Shown here piece after piece: positions 13,901 to 24,903 of a stretch of DNA of 64,000 nucleotides (positions are counted from its first letter, which is position 1; every line of letters starts with the position of its first letter). The stretch covers positions 4,672,369 to 4,736,368 of the forward strand of contig JALMQS010000225.1 in NCBI GenBank assembly GCA_024734495.1. The letters run 5' to 3'. Source of the DNA: Forficula auricularia. Lineage: Eukaryota; Arthropoda; Insecta; Dermaptera; Forficulidae. Under the pieces are notes generated by a model. The model worked only from the letters and a program-made list of their open reading frames with translations. It searched no databases and was not told the DNA's origin. The translations under genes were made by a program, and so were the position numbers.

Positions 13901-16900
13901 ATTTAAAATTGTTTGATCTTTAGGTACTTGAGCCGAAAGATCAAACAATTTTAAATATCCATGCGATACTGACCCCATGAAAAATAATATTTATAATTAA
14001 AAAAAGAATGATGATGAAAGGCCAAGCTTCGAAACTATAGTCTCAAACAAATAAATAATATATATATTTTTGATATATATGTGTGTATGTTTATTTGCAT
14101 CAAGCAGAGAACAACCTCTTGTTTCTCTTTATGAATCAACAACTCTGCTACTCTCGGCAAAATAAAAACTTTTCAATTATTTCAAATAAAGGATAAGTAC
14201 AACTGAAATGTCATCGAAAGTAGAATCGTTAAAAAAATCGTCAAAAATGGGCATTTTGAGTAGATACTTTTAGAAAAATATAAAAGCATATTTAGATCAC
14301 ATTGTTAAATAGTACAGGCATAAAGTAATAAAAAAATATGCATTTCTTTAATGAGCTTTAGTGATTTTACTCTATAGTGAGGAAAAGTAATAGAATGAAT
14401 TAGAAATGTAGCTTTTATTTTAAAATTAAAGATTTGAGCATCTTTTTTTGAAAATAGATGAAATGTTTTTCAAAAATCAGCTCGGGTTCAGATTAACCAA
14501 GATGTATTTTAAAAGAGAAAGAATTCAATTTTTAGGACAAATTCTAAGATTTTAGTAGAAATATTTTTAAATTGCGATATTATAGGGGATTCATAACTTT
14601 TATTTTTGTGATTAATTTTATTAAGAGTAGAAATTTTATTAAAATCTCACATAATTAATTATAATTATTTATTAAACATGAATAAATAATACAATAAACT
14701 ATGACGTTTCGATTGACTGATTCTGCGATCGTTCTCAAGTATATTCAGAGTGGGTGCTCATTCTTGAGAACGATCGCAGAATAAGTCGTCGAAACGTCGT
14801 AGTTTATTGTATTATTTATTCATGTTTAATAAATAATTATAATTAATTAGTGTGGATTTTAATAAAATTTCAATTCATAATAATAGAATGAATATTTTTT
14901 ATTACTTTACGTTGGTCCTATTTAACACTGTGGACTAAGTCAGACAAATAAAAGTAGTCTCTCTATTCAATTGGCCACTTTACACAAGTTTTATAATGTG
15001 ATCCAGTTTGCGATGACATTTCTGATTACATGTTTTTATCCTTTTATCCTTTATAAAAATTAACATTTAAAATCTATTCAGTGATGAAAGATACAAGAGT
15101 TGTGTTTTTAATTTGCAAGCAAACTGAACCGAATCTTCCTAAGTTTTAATTTTATCCTTAATTAGATGTGACAAATCAGAGGAAAAAGGAACATGCGATC
15201 AATTGCGTCGTTTCGCCAATTTATTATGGCTTCATCAGGGTCTATATAAAAAATAAATACAAATGAATCATTCACAATCATCAAAATCAACCCAGACATA
15301 ATATAATATAATTAACTTGATCAAATTTTTAAAACACTTAAGTCATTCAATTCTTTTCTTACTAATTAGAATACATATATTATAATACCAATATGAACAC
15401 ACTTAATTATACAACACTATTAATTATTTAGAGTAGCAATGGATTCAAACAGACCAACTGTACACCTTCGACTGATCCAAAAGGATTTAAAAAATAGCCT
15501 AAAGAGTTGTTGATTTGAATTTGATATATTCTGCTGAATCCATATAAATGAGTTTAATTTTAGATGTTAATTTTAGATTAAATATTATAATGTATTGATA
15601 AGAGATATTTTTGTATTTTTTAAATCCTTTTGAATCAGTCGAAGGTGTACAGTTGGTCTGGTAGAATCCATTGCCGCTCTAAATAATTAATAGTGTTGTA
15701 TAAATGGCAAGTGTGTTCATATTGGTATGTATATATATATATGTATTCTAATTAGTAAGAAAATAAATGACGAAGTGTTTTATAAATTTGATCAAGTTAA
15801 TTATATTAATTGAAAAGTTTTTGTTTTGCCGAGAGTAGCAGAGTTGTTGATTCACAAAGAGAAACAAAGAGGTTGTCCTCTGCTTGATGCAAATAAACAT
15901 ACACATATACCTATATCGAGATGATATATCTGTATATATATTATTTATTTGTTTGAGACTATAGTTTCGAAGACTTGGTCTTCATCATCAGTCTTTTTAA
16001 TTATAAATGTTTTTCATGGAGTCAATATCGTATGGATATTGAAAATTTACACCAAATTTTCAATATCCATACGATATTGACTCCATGAAAAACATTTATA
16101 ATTAAAAAAAGATGATGATGACCAAGTCTTCGAATTTATAGTCTCAAACAAATAAATAATATATATACAGATATATCATCTCGATATAGATATGATTTTA
16201 TTTGCATCAAGCAGAGGACAACCTCTTTGTTTCTCTTTGTAATTATATTATATTATGTCTGAGTTGATTTTGATGATTGTGAATGATTCATTTGTATTTA
16301 TTTTTTGTATAGAGCCTGATGAAGCCATAATAAATTGGCGAAACGTGGCAAATTGATCGCATGATTTAACACTGTGTTTAATTTCTTTTTCCTCTGCTGA
16401 TTGTCACATCTAATTCTGATAATGGAACTGAATAACAATGAAATTTATACTTAATAATATATATTTTTTATTGAAAACTATTTCTTCTCAATATATACTC
16501 TATCTTAAAAGAGAAAGAATTCAATCAATCTTTTTCGGACAAATTCTAAGATTTTAGTAGAAATATTATTAAATTGCGATATCAGAGGGGATTCATCCCC
16601 CAGGAGTCGAACCTGAGAACTAACACGCTATCCGGGCAGTCAGCTCACACCCTCGAGACAAAAACCTCTCTCTGAATCGCAATATATGATATAAGCACAG
16701 AAATTTTTTACTCTATTCTTCTAGAAGGGAAATTAAAAAATTTAGCTTAAAATGAAAAGAAAGAATTCAGTCAATCTTTTTCGGACAAATTCTAAGATTT
16801 TAGTAGAAATATTATTAAGAGAGAGGTTTTTGTCTCGAGGGTGTGAGCTGACTGCCCGGATAGCGTGTTAGTTCTCAGGTTCGACTCCTGGGGGGATGAA

Positions 16901-19900
16901 TCCCCTCTGATATCGCAATTTAATAATATTTCTACTAAAATCTTAGAATTTGTCCGAAAAAGATTGATTGAATTCTTTCTCTTTTAAAATACATCTTGGT
17001 TAATCTGAACCCGAGCTGATTTTTTGAAAAAACTACCAACTATTTTCAAAAAAAAAGATGCTCAAAACTTTAATTATACATTTAAATAAGAGGACTTGTA
17101 TGAAAAACTTTTTTTCATTTTAAGTTAAATTTTTTAATTTCCGTTCTAGAAGAATGGAGTAAAAAATTTCTGTACTTATATCATATATTGCGATTCAGAG
17201 AGAGGTTTTTGTCTCGAGGGTGTGAGCTGACTGCCCGAATAGCGTGTTAGTTCTCAGGTTCGACTCCTGAGGGGATGAATCCCCTCTGATATCGCAATTT
17301 AATAATATTTCTGCTAAAATCTTAGAATTTGTCCGAAAAAGATTGATTGAATTCTTTCTCTTTTAAAATACATCTTGGTTAATCTGAACCCGAGCTGATT
17401 TTTTGAAAAAACTACCAACTATTTTCAAAAAAAAAAGATGCTCAAAACTTTAATTATATACTCTATCATTTAAATATATTTACAATTTTTCTCTTGATAT
17501 TCAATTGCTGCTTTAAGATTGAAAGCTTCAATTAGCGCAGTATCATGTAATGTTAAAGTGTTTCCGACACTTCTCATTTCGATTCCCTCTGTCATAGTTC
17601 CAATACTCAATTCGGGATGATCTCGAATTCCACGATCAATGATATCTGAAATGTACTTGCGAGCCATCATATATTCTTTAAGTCGATAATAACAGAGAGC
17701 TACATTATATGATAAGTGAGGATTATAGTCCAAAACTTGTAGAGCTGTTGTGAATTTTTCTAAAGCATCATCATAACGTTCTTCCTATTGAAAAAATAAA
17801 TGGAATATATTAATACTAGATTCTTGTGGCTATAATTTTAATAAGAAGAGGTTCCAGGACAAAGTAGTTTTTCTTAAAAATGCTAACTTAACGGTCAGAT
17901 CAAGCCATCCAAGGTATAAGGAGTATACAGTCAAATAGAAAACAAATCAAACGAGACAGTAATTGGGAAAACAATAATTACATAAATAAATATAAGTTGC
18001 TTGTTCCTTCTTATACAATTAATATAGTCTAACTTCGATAATTCGAATGTCATTAAGGTAGTTGTTTCACCATATGGGTTTTCTTAGGATCTTTTTTGAA
18101 ATTTAGATAGATTATTATTTAAATACTTCTGAATCGATTGGTGGTAAAACGAAATTTATGAACAATATAGTTCCGGAGATATTAAATTCCAAAGATAGAG
18201 TTTTTCAGACTCTTATACACTGCTCTATACAGAATATGGGAGAGTTTACATACATATTTAATTATAATTATGAAACTCTTCTTACTATTGGTATAAAAAA
18301 CTAAACCAACATTAAACAATAACTAATACATTTTTTAAGAAAATTTTAATTCATAGTTACAACAGAGTTTCTGAGATATTAATGAATAAATAATGAAAAA
18401 TTTACACTAAAAAGAAGCTGGCAACAATGCATTTATTTAATCTAAAAAGTGGGTTAACTTTAGTACTTTTTTGACATTTTTCCGCTTCAGCCATTGTCGC
18501 AACAGCTTTCAATCGCTTATTAAGAATTTTTTGTTTTATAAATCTCCCTTTATAATGTACTTTATCTGAAATTTCTATGATAAAATATATACAAGCTCGG
18601 ACAGTGTTGGCAGATTTGTCAAACGAGCACGGGATTGTCTATTAGTAGTAGTGGTACATAAACAGCAAAAAGTTTTGGGCTTATGAATTATGAATCCTTA
18701 TTGTCTGTTCTATATACTCTAGCATTAACTTTTTGCTAGTATTGTAGTGAAAGAACTACATTAAATCGTTCATATTTAGAAATCGAAGTCGTATGATTTG
18801 AAAAACCTCTAAATTTGGGAAAAAATATAAGATAATAATTCGAAGTTTTCTAACATGGTAAGTATTTATTTATTTGTTAAGAAAATTTTCTTAGGTAGTA
18901 TGGTAGTAGAAGTATGATTATTTTACCTTTATAAATAGAATTTCTATTTCTATAAATCGAAAACATAACAGTTCTTCTTATCAACCACCCATGATTTGAG
19001 ATTTTCGTTTTATAGAGGCCAAAGGGTTTCAATATTTTATGGACATAAGTAAACATGCACACATATCATGAGTACAAATGAAAAGTAAGCTGACGTGTTC
19101 TGACTTGAATTTACCATACAACCTGGCCCCTCACTTATATTTAATATTTAATAAAATTATTTATAATCATGTAGGGGGGGGGTTAGTTTTTCCATTTTTA
19201 GACTTCTGGGGGCCCACTGATTATGTGTACAAAATTTGGTTGAGTTTGGTACAAGGGCCTAGATTTTCATTTTTTGACGCCCCCCCTTCCCCATTTGGGG
19301 AGGTTAGTTTTTGCGTTTTTAGACTTCTGAGGTCCCACTGATTATGTATACAAAATTTGGTTGAGTTTGCTCAAATGGCCTATATTTTTAATTTTTAACC
19401 ACCCCTCCACCCCACTTAATTTTGGGTTGATATGCACCAAAATCAAATCAGCTCTTAATCTCAATGGACCAAAACTAGGTGTGAAATTTGGTTTTGATAT
19501 TCGCACTAGTTTTTGAGCTAGCTCGTCGACAAAAATTTGGTAACGCACAGACTAAAAGACAACCAACCAGACAACCAGACAGACATTTTGACAAAACAAT
19601 TATTATCTCGAAAAATATAATTTTTTCGATGTTCACTTATTAGGGCTTTTTTGTAGACCGAAATGCCATGGTTTCGCTCAATTTTTTTAATCAAAATAGT
19701 TTCAGCCGTTTTTGAGATATTTAGAAAAAAAGAAGGAAAAAACCACTTTTTTCATGCACGATTACAATACTTGACCATACCCTGCATGGTAAAGTAAAAA
19801 ATAATTCAAGTCTCTATAAATCGATTTTATTTCTTTACCCCTCTAAATCAAAGGACCTCTATAAATTGTTTTATTTTATATTTAGTCTCTTTCGAAAAGC

Positions 19901-21539
19901 TTTATAAATCTTTAATTAAAAAATTTCCTCTGATTTTCGACTGTACCTATTTGTTTTTTATATTGTTTATAATTGTTGTTCTAGAACCTTGTCGTGGAAC
20001 CTTTCATTATAAATATTGATATAAATTAATTATTCTTAATTTCATTAAAATAGTTTCAAATAATTACCTTATAAAGTAAACATCCTAAATTAATTTCTGT
20101 ATCCGGGTCATCGTCAGGGCTGCTATCGACCAGACTTTTAGCAGCAGCTAAATCTTCTTCACCATATTTAATAGCAGCTTTTAGTTTAATTACCTAGATA
20201 TTAGATTGAAAGAAATATATAAAAAAAAATTATTTAGATGTAATTAATTGTATTAAAGGATTCTTACTTTTCCTTGATATTTAGTATCATCAATTTGTGA
20301 AGTGATTTTCATTGCTTCTTCATACATACAAGCTTGATATAAAGATTGTGCATAATATAATTTATACTCCGGATTTTCAGGAGATATAAGGGATAATTGT
20401 TCATAGCAGTTAGCAGCATTAATAAAATCTTGGTTATAAAAATAACAAAATCCAAGTAGAGAAAGTCCTGGTCTAGACTAAAAAAATAATGTTTTTGTTA
20501 TTAATAAATTTATAATGTTATCTAGGTATTCTAAATATGTTCATTATTATTTATTTCCCAATGGGTAGTCTAATTATGAAATATTACTCATTTGAATATA
20601 CAGTTCGTTGTACAATCTAATCTAAATATCTCATCAAAAATTCCTATTTTAGGTAGTTTCTTGAACCGAAAATACATATTACCGTAATATATTATTAAAT
20701 AAGTAAAGATTGGCTCCAACTAGGAGAATTATTCAATAATGAAATCTAATATTTGGTTAATCATAAGTTTCCTGTATTTGATTCGATCGCGAATCGAAAG
20801 CAGGTGATTTTTGTCAACTTTGTTGACTTCTTCAGGGCTCTAAAAAGTGATAAGGCCTCAATTAATACAATTTATACAAAGAAAGATATTTTTAAGTTTA
20901 AAAAAAGAAAATTTTTTAAATCTTATCGATGTTGATGACTTGCCTTGATATGTTTACTAAGAAAGAATAATTATAAAAATGACAAATATGCAGGGAAGTT
21001 AATTGTTTGGTATGTAAAATGAGTTTTTTATGTGTAGTGATTTGTTTTTTGCATGTATTGAGGTGGTTTTTTGTTTTGATTTGAAAATATGTTATAAATT
21101 GTATTAATTGAGGCCTTATCACTTTTTAGAGCCCTGAAGAAGTCAACAAAGTTGACGAAACGTTAGCAATAAAATATAAATTATCTGCATAAAAGATATA
21201 GGCCTTATTACCCTATAACAACTTTAATAACATCTTTATCAAGCAAATGGCACTCTCTTTGATTTTCCCCTATAAAATTAATTATTTTCTCTTTGTTCTT
21301 ATATTATCTTATGAATACATTAGTGAATAATTATACAACTTACATTAGGATTTGTTTCAATTATATATGCAAGAATATTAATAGCCTCTTGGTAACGGTG
21401 TTCTTTAATCTAAAAAAATAATAAAATAATTATAGTAGCTTAAATAAAATATATTATTGATAAATAAAAAGATACATACCATTGAATAGATTGTCTTTGT
21501 GTATTCTCCATCCTTAATATATAGATTTTGAGCATTCAT
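1931..21539 (-). CDS. IFT70: Intraflagellar transport protein 70 (TTC30/IFT70), 12 exons
   Basis: TPR protein of the IFT-B core that carries cargo along cilia; in insects it is expected in ciliated sensory neurons and sperm. Exons on the minus strand: 21539-21480, 21409-21344, 20477-20268, 20193-20068, 17784-17484, 11878-11610, 7480-7284, 6202-5992, 4018-3843, 3774-3679, 3615-3503 and 2062-1931. All have GT..AG ends, and phases agree at every junction except the last. The conceptual product is about 651 aa (vertebrate TTC30 about 665) and matches the family along its whole length: DGEYTK start, CYEQL, NLGCLLYK, RSVGNTL, AFNLKAAIEYQ, MPPRSEEELD, LLLYCKYEY, LTKQVQEA, MAQAKIYW, FYEPIVKKHYDN and AIVLANLCVSYIMTSQN. 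The start is the first ATG in the exon, followed by an N-terminus similar to the family. The last junction (exon 11 to 12) is one base out of frame. A poly(A) signal AATAAA lies just past the stop. Family assignment is certain; exon borders are predicted by eye. Confidence 0.95.
2179..2575 (+). mobile_element. LINE-type 3' tail with two tandem 142-bp repeats
   Basis: Two direct copies of a T-rich unit (starting TATGTTGGCATTG at about 2180 and 2322) are followed by AAAGGGGCTAGATGGCCC and an (AATA)n end. The end resembles the LINE end at 63.29 kb. In an IFT70 intron. Confidence 0.6.
2882..3387. mobile_element. TTAA MITE family A, copy 1
   Basis: TTAA target site, terminal inverted repeat GGTAGTTGTTTC, body shared with the copies at 18.05, 33.0, 44.6 and 56.9 kb; internally deleted. 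TTAA targets suggest a piggyBac-type transposase acting in trans. Confidence 0.85.
4143..4829. mobile_element. Palindromic mariner relic (two inverted 3' ends)
   Basis: Both arms carry the last third of a mariner transposase in opposite directions. The plus arm reads EFGWEVLIHPPYSPDLAPSD, then YHLFRSLQNSL and WQKVIDNNGQYV before its stop at 4760, including the last catalytic Asp region. Outer ends are inverted (AGTCTCCGCGGTTTTTGG and CCAAAAACCGCGGAGACT). The 5' transposase part is absent, so it is a MITE-like foldback. Sits in an IFT70 intron. Confidence 0.9.
5270..5620. mobile_element. Foldback element with inward hammerhead motifs, family 1
   Basis: Arms AAAGTTGTTATTGGGAAATA/ATAACAACTTTAA; each arm holds CTGAAGAAGTCAWCAAAGTT with GAAACGTT, in opposite directions. 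Same family at 20.8-21.2 and 28.8-29.06 kb. Confidence 0.75.
5738..5952. mobile_element. CTAAGGGCC foldback MITE, copy 1
   Basis: Near-perfect hairpin with ends CTAAGGGCCAGCTGTGTGTC and its inverse, internal TTTGTCAACTTTAACAAAG. Same family as those at 8.2 and 48.2 kb. Confidence 0.85.
6420..6745 (+). repeat. Two direct copies of a unit of about 180 bp
   Basis: ATATTTATAAATCTAAGAGT...TTTCATTTTATGAAGGAAAA at about 6430-6550 recurs at about 6600-6730. In an IFT70 intron; non-coding. Confidence 0.7.
7995..8475 (-). mobile_element. tRNA-derived SINE split by foldback MITEs
   Basis: Minus strand on the two sides joins as a tRNA-like head: TATCTTAG then TTGGTTAAAGTATC (box A) and CGAGTTCAAATTCTCGACC (box B). 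CTTAG is repeated at the insertion, consistent with a 5-bp target duplication. Confidence 0.6.
8060..8421. mobile_element. Two CTAAGG foldback MITEs back to back
   Basis: 8060-8235 and 8231-8421 share a CTAAG border. Both are hairpins with GGCCRGTTGTATGTCG ends but different stems (TTTACCACTAACAAAC and TTTGTCAACTTTAACAAAG). They are inserted within a tRNA-derived SINE. Confidence 0.8.
8626..9207. mobile_element. hAT-like non-autonomous element
   Basis: Begins CAGGGCCGTATTTC and ends AATTCGGCCCAG, flanked by 8-bp duplications TAATTAAC/TAATTAAG (7 of 8). No transposase frame. Confidence 0.75.
9463..9826 (-). mobile_element. tRNA-derived SINE with LINE-matching tail
   Basis: On the minus strand a tRNA-Glu/Gly-like head carries box A (TGGTGTAATGGTCAG) and box B (GGTTCGATTCC). 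It is followed by an unrelated body, then the tail GATGGAGGGGCCAGCC...GGCCTTTAGGGG...CTGGTGTATCTCC and a poly(A). The tail is shared with the LINE fragments at 35.3 and 36.6 kb. Confidence 0.85.
9860..11405. mobile_element. 1.5-kb foldback element with a transposase-like fragment
   Basis: Outer arms (GTTAAAACAGGAATAGCAGG ... and its inverse) include a hammerhead-like motif with GACGTTTCGACG. Inside is a second inverted repeat (10440-10825, CCGACTTCAAAAA) and an open frame at 11018-11317 whose product has DDFPVGDSLHLIDLGIMKMC and LDVLCHWKGTEYRTFL, patterns I associate with transposase-derived proteins. Only about 100 codons remain. Confidence 0.7.
12640..12912. mobile_element. GCCGAGAGTAGCAG foldback with hammerhead motif, family 3
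   Basis: Arms TTGAAGGAGACA.TAAAAGAG and inverse, outer GCCGAGAGTAGCAG. Core at 12806-12840 (see findings). A relative without the first core half is at 54.58-54.79 kb. Confidence 0.75.
13095..13300. mobile_element. GCCGAGAGTAGCAG foldback, short copy
   Basis: Hairpin TTGTCCTCTGCTTGATGCAT / inverse around an (AT)n loop; small ORFs on both strands are hairpin artefacts. Confidence 0.7.
13725..14165. mobile_element. GCCGAGAGTAGCAG foldback, family 3
   Basis: Long hairpin with arms including GAGGTTGTCCTC, GAGACTATAGTTTC and a central perfect stem around TTAAAATATCCATGCGATAC. Confidence 0.75.
14625..14885. mobile_element. Foldback element with GACGTTTCGA/TCGAAACGTC ends
   Basis: Arms TAATACAATAAACTATGACG and inverse, centre GAGAACGATCGCAGAAT. 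Motif resembles a hammerhead but lacks a good CUGANGA. Confidence 0.65.
15165..16385. mobile_element. Nested foldbacks: outer hammerhead element with a family-3 foldback inside
   Basis: Outer arms (GATGTGACAAATCAGAGG and inverse) carry CTGATGAAGCC...GGCGAAACG motifs. A middle hairpin (15430-15680, ACTGTACACCTTCGACTGAT) and a family-3 foldback (15815-16245) are inserted. Insertion history can be read from the inside out. Confidence 0.75.
16495..17462. mobile_element. tRNA-related SINE cluster: inverted pair plus a direct copy
   Basis: Units contain GAGGGTGTGAGCTGACTGCC and box-B-like AGGTTCGACTCCTG, then CCCCTCTGATATCGCAATTT. One unit is inverted (16.50-16.70 kb) and two are direct (16.80-17.05, 17.19-17.46 kb). 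Partial relatives at 14.40-14.56 and 53.01-53.60 kb. Confidence 0.75.
18053..18764. mobile_element. TTAA MITE family A, copy 2
   Basis: TTAA on both sides, ends GGTAGTTGTTTC and GAAAGAACTACA; about 712 bp, near full length. In the IFT70 intron before exon 5. Confidence 0.85.
19170..19410 (+). repeat. Two direct copies of a GC-richer 120-bp unit
   Basis: GGTTAGTTTTT...TTTTTAGACTTCTG, then CCCACTGATTATGTGTACAA and TTTGGTTGAGTTTG, occur at about 19.18 and 19.30 kb. In an IFT70 intron. Confidence 0.7.
20800..21236. mobile_element. Foldback element with hammerhead motif, family 1
   Basis: The right arm has an intact core (21134-21163); the left arm copy is mutated (GAAAC to CAAAA). In the IFT70 intron between exons 2 and 3. 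Confidence 0.75.
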
Positions 21540-21794
21540 TGTGAATTATAGGTAATAAAAAAAATTCCAATTGTTTGTTTATTTATTTTAACCGAATTAA
21601 GTAACTAGGAATGTCCATCGATGTCTCGCGCATGCGCGTTTTACCAAACACCTGCCTGCACCTGGCCGCACCTGGTCAATTCTTTGATCAAATGAAAAAT
21701 TAGTGATTATTTAAAAATAAAAATTTAATTATAATATCAGATCATTCTATTTTGCTTCATTATATAAGATTTAAAAGCTAAAGTTATAAAAATT

Positions 21795-21985
21795 AATCAT
21801 TGATCCGCGATCGGAAGTAGGTGTACACCTCTTTCGAAGTATTTTGGAAGTAATTGGAAATATTTGGAAGTACTTGGAATTGCTTGCAAATATTTGGAAT
21901 TAATTGGAAATATTTAGAAGTACAATTGGAAGTAGGTGTACAACATATAGGTCGCGGTTCACCACTCGAGGTGGGTCTTAAGGTA
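21795..21985. repeat. CGCGGTTCACC element with GGAAGTA-type tandem repeats
   Basis: GATCCGCGATCGGAAGTAGG and ...GGTCGCGGTTCACC ends around roughly ten degenerate units of TTGGAAATATTTGGAAGTA. Relatives at 48.37 and (fragment) 53.59 kb. Confidence 0.7.
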
Positions 21986-22254
21986 AATTGATCAAGGTTT
22001 AAATGGTAACTTTGGATTTCGAAAAAATATATAAAATAGCTTAAGTGTGCTATGAAAAATATATTTAAATGTTAATAAGATTACCGGTCCGTTTCCGAGA
22101 TATAATACTTTTAAATTATGTAAAATAATTGGGGGCCTCTTTTATGAGGGACAGTTAAAAATTATCCAACAAATTTAATAAAAAAAAAATGATTATTAAA
22201 ATACACAGCTATTATAATTTTATTAAAATAGATTTTTTACTACGATTGAAATAG

Positions 22255-22530
22255 TTTTTGGAGACGGACTGGTAAGTGAATTGAATGGATTTTGATGGGG
22301 CAGTCCCATGTTTAAAAAAAAGAGAGAAAATTATATCTATCATTTATTCAAAGCCGACGTTTCGGAGGTTTATTCCCTCCTTCTTCGGAGTTTTTTACTT
22401 TTCAAAGAAATTTTTAATATATATATTATTTGCCCCCTAGGTAACACACAATATCCTCAGAATATTCTAAGAAGATTTAAATGTCCTTAGAATATCCTTA
22501 GAATATTCTTAGGATATTGTGGTTACCTGG
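22255..22530. mobile_element. Foldback element with hammerhead-like motif, family 2
   Basis: GCCGACGTTTCGGAGG with CCTCCTTCTTCGGAG is a family-2 core with one core base changed (CCGAAGA). A second inverted repeat (CCTAGGTAAC.. and AGAATATTC runs) follows. In the IFT70/fucosyltransferase intergenic region. Confidence 0.55.
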
Positions 22531-23217
22531 GCCATTATTAATTTATTTATACTTCAATTAAAAATTTCTCCAAGATTGTTGAAATTTAAAGATATAAGTA
22601 TTTTTCGAACCCCCAATTTACAATTTCCGCCATGATGAATTTACCATAGGGGTTGTTTTTTCATTTGGTTTTATGGGGATTATTCTAGAATATAGTTTCA
22701 ATATAATTATTTATAAAGTTTAATTATAATTTCAAATTTTATGTTTTTTGTTCTTTTATGTGCGATTTTAAAGCTTAAATAAAAATTAATCAAATATGAA
22801 ACGTAAACGCATGCGTGATGCGCACTTTAGGGATGTTTTTTCATTTAGTCTTACAGCTATTATTTTAAAATATAAATCTAATATAATTATTATATAATTT
22901 TAATCAAAATTTAAGATTGATTTCTGTTATTTTATGCACAATTTTAAAGTTAAAATAAAAATAAATAAAAATTGAAGTGAATAAAACGCATGCGCGATGC
23001 GCCCTAAAGGGTTGTTTTTTCATCTGCTTCTGTCATTTTACGGCTTTATTCATCATTTTCATTCATTCATTCATTTCATTACTATTTTCTTCTTACAATC
23101 TTATTTTTTCGTTGCCATTAATAGTAAATTAATAGCTAAAATGTTCAAAAACAAGAAACATCCCTTAATAACTCTTATATCCAATCAATTAACTAATTAT
23201 TAATTCTTGACTCTATA

Positions 23218-24285
23218 ATGAAGAAAGATTTGCCAAATGATGGTGAATTGATTTTTTTATGTCCTAAAAACGGAATGCGGTCGAGATCGAACCAGAATAT
23301 ACTGGTCGTCTCAATTATGCTTGCTGTATTTATTATTTTTTTTGTTCATCTTTTTCTTTTTCCATTATATACAAGTTTGCCAAATAAGGAGAATAAGAAG
23401 ACAGTACGCGATTACGAGCAATCATTATGCAAATCGAACCTTCGGCCCCTCAAAGTACCATTTTTATGGCAACATTATTGTCCAAAGGATGGGATTGTGA
23501 CGGTTGCCCAGGGCGGGCGGCTCGGCAACCAGATGTGGGAATACGCGTCTGCATGGGCGGTCGCGCGTCGAACCGGCCTTGAGCCTTTCGTTCCACGATG
23601 CATCAGGAATGTACTCGACGAAGTGTTTGAAGGTCTTCATATTCCACCTTTAGCGTATGTTTCCCAATGCCCGGCCAACTGGAGAGATGCAACCAGATCC
23701 CCAGAAGCTTGGACCCACACCGGACAGAGTATTGTTTTACCACGTTTCACTGTCCTACCCGAATTAGTGCTTACCTGGGTCGACGATATTCGACGTGAAT
23801 TTCGCTTTCGACAGAAATTAATTCAAACCACTCGACGTGTTTTAGCTACAGCAGCTGGCTTACTTTCTCATACTAATACCTTTGTCGGTGTACATGTTCG
23901 TCGTACAGATTACAAGGATTATCTGTGGAGAACCGAACGGGTTCCTTTGGCTGATAAATCCTATTTTCTCGCAGCGATGAAATATTATCGTGAGAAATAT
24001 GGCCCGGGTGTGGTTTTTCTGGTGGTCAGCGATGATCCTGCATGGTGCCGTCGTCATCTCGCGCAAGGTAACAAAGATGTTCTGGTCGTAAGCAAGGAGG
24101 GTTCAGGAAATCCAGGTCAAGATTTAGCAATTATGGCCCATTGCAATCATAGCATTATTGATTACGGAACATATGGGGTTTGGGGTGCTATACTTGCAGG
24201 CGGAGAAACTATCCTTTATAATGTAACAAAACAATCTTCAGTCCGCGTTTCTCAACTCTTACCAGATTGGCAAATCTTAAATTAA
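23218..24285 (+). CDS. Galactoside alpha-1,2-fucosyltransferase-like (GT11 family), intronless
   Basis: The family transfers fucose from GDP-fucose to the 2-OH of galactose on glycans in the Golgi. The 355-aa product has a short cytosolic tail, one hydrophobic segment (about residues 27-52, NILVVSIMLAVFIIFFVHLF) and a lumenal catalytic domain, that is, type II topology. Visible GT11 motifs: GGRLGNQMWEYASAWAVAR (about residue 99), the nucleotide-sugar motif VGVHVRRTDYKDY (about 222-234), FLVVSDDPAWC (about 266-276), and DLAIMAHCNHSIIDYGTYG with WGAILAGG near the end. Length is normal for the family. The start is the first in-frame ATG before the membrane segment. It is divergent from IFT70, about 1.7 kb apart. 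The middle of the gene (23.46-23.8 kb) is clearly more GC-rich than anything nearby. The exact acceptor sugar cannot be told. An upstream non-coding exon is possible. Confidence 0.9.
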   Translation: MKKDLPNDGELIFLCPKNGMRSRSNQNILVVSIMLAVFIIFFVHLFLFPLYTSLPNKENKKTVRDYEQSLCKSNLRPLKVPFLWQHYCPKDGIVTVAQGGRLGNQMWEYASAWAVARRTGLEPFVPRCIRNVLDEVFEGLHIPPLAYVSQCPANWRDATRSPEAWTHTGQSIVLPRFTVLPELVLTWVDDIRREFRFRQKLIQTTRRVLATAAGLLSHTNTFVGVHVRRTDYKDYLWRTERVPLADKSYFLAAMKYYREKYGPGVVFLVVSDDPAWCRRHLAQGNKDVLVVSKEGSGNPGQDLAIMAHCNHSIIDYGTYGVWGAILAGGETILYNVTKQSSVRVSQLLPDWQILN

Positions 24286-24396
24286 AGAGAAGTACACAGA
24301 AATTCTAAAATCTATTTTTTAATACGGGACAAATTATTTCAGTAGATAAATCAAATAAAAATCATTAAATCAAATATTAATATTAATTAATTTTCA

Positions 24397-24903
24397 TTAA
24401 GGTAGTTCTTTCACAAATGCAAAAATTCAAGAAATCTTCGAAACTTGGATATAAGTCAATAAACACAGTGTTAAAATTTGAAGACGATTTACCAGACCAA
24501 ACATGAAATAATTGCAATTAAAAATGAAATTTTATACATATGGTATATTGGGAAAGGGTGGGAAAATGATCATTATTTTTTTTTTTTTTTTGATTGAAGG
24601 ACTTTCATCATCTTGATGAAAAACTAATATTTGTTAGAATAATATATTCGGAGTAACTTAAAAAAAATTGAAATTATTTATCTAGTAGTTTTGATAAAAA
24701 AAAAACAACATATTTGGGTGATTATTTTTAGTGGAGGGGATATAAGATCAATGGCTTGGAAACGATCCATTCATAAAGAGGATATAGTAGTGTGAGAAGT
24801 ACAGTCACGTTAAAAAAACATAACCTAAAATTTTAGCACCGTTCATATGTATGTTACGAGGCTAAAACTTTTTGTGTGGATTGTCGCGAAAGAACTACCT
24901 TAA
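24397..24903. mobile_element. TTAA MITE family B, copy 1
   Basis: TTAA on both sides, ends GGTAGTTCTTTC and GAAAGAACTACC. Related to family A only at the termini, so probably the same transposase. Directly downstream of the fucosyltransferase. Confidence 0.85.

Noticed and set aside
14700..14810. Hammerhead in the CTTGAGAACGATC foldback
   Set aside because: GAAACGUC is present, but the other core half reads UUGAGAA instead of CUGANGA, lacking the essential G; too weak to call.
18842..19548. Small ORFs in the 18.9-19.5 kb intron
   Set aside because: They fall in tandem repeat units and AT-rich intron of IFT70; no domain and no homology I recognise.
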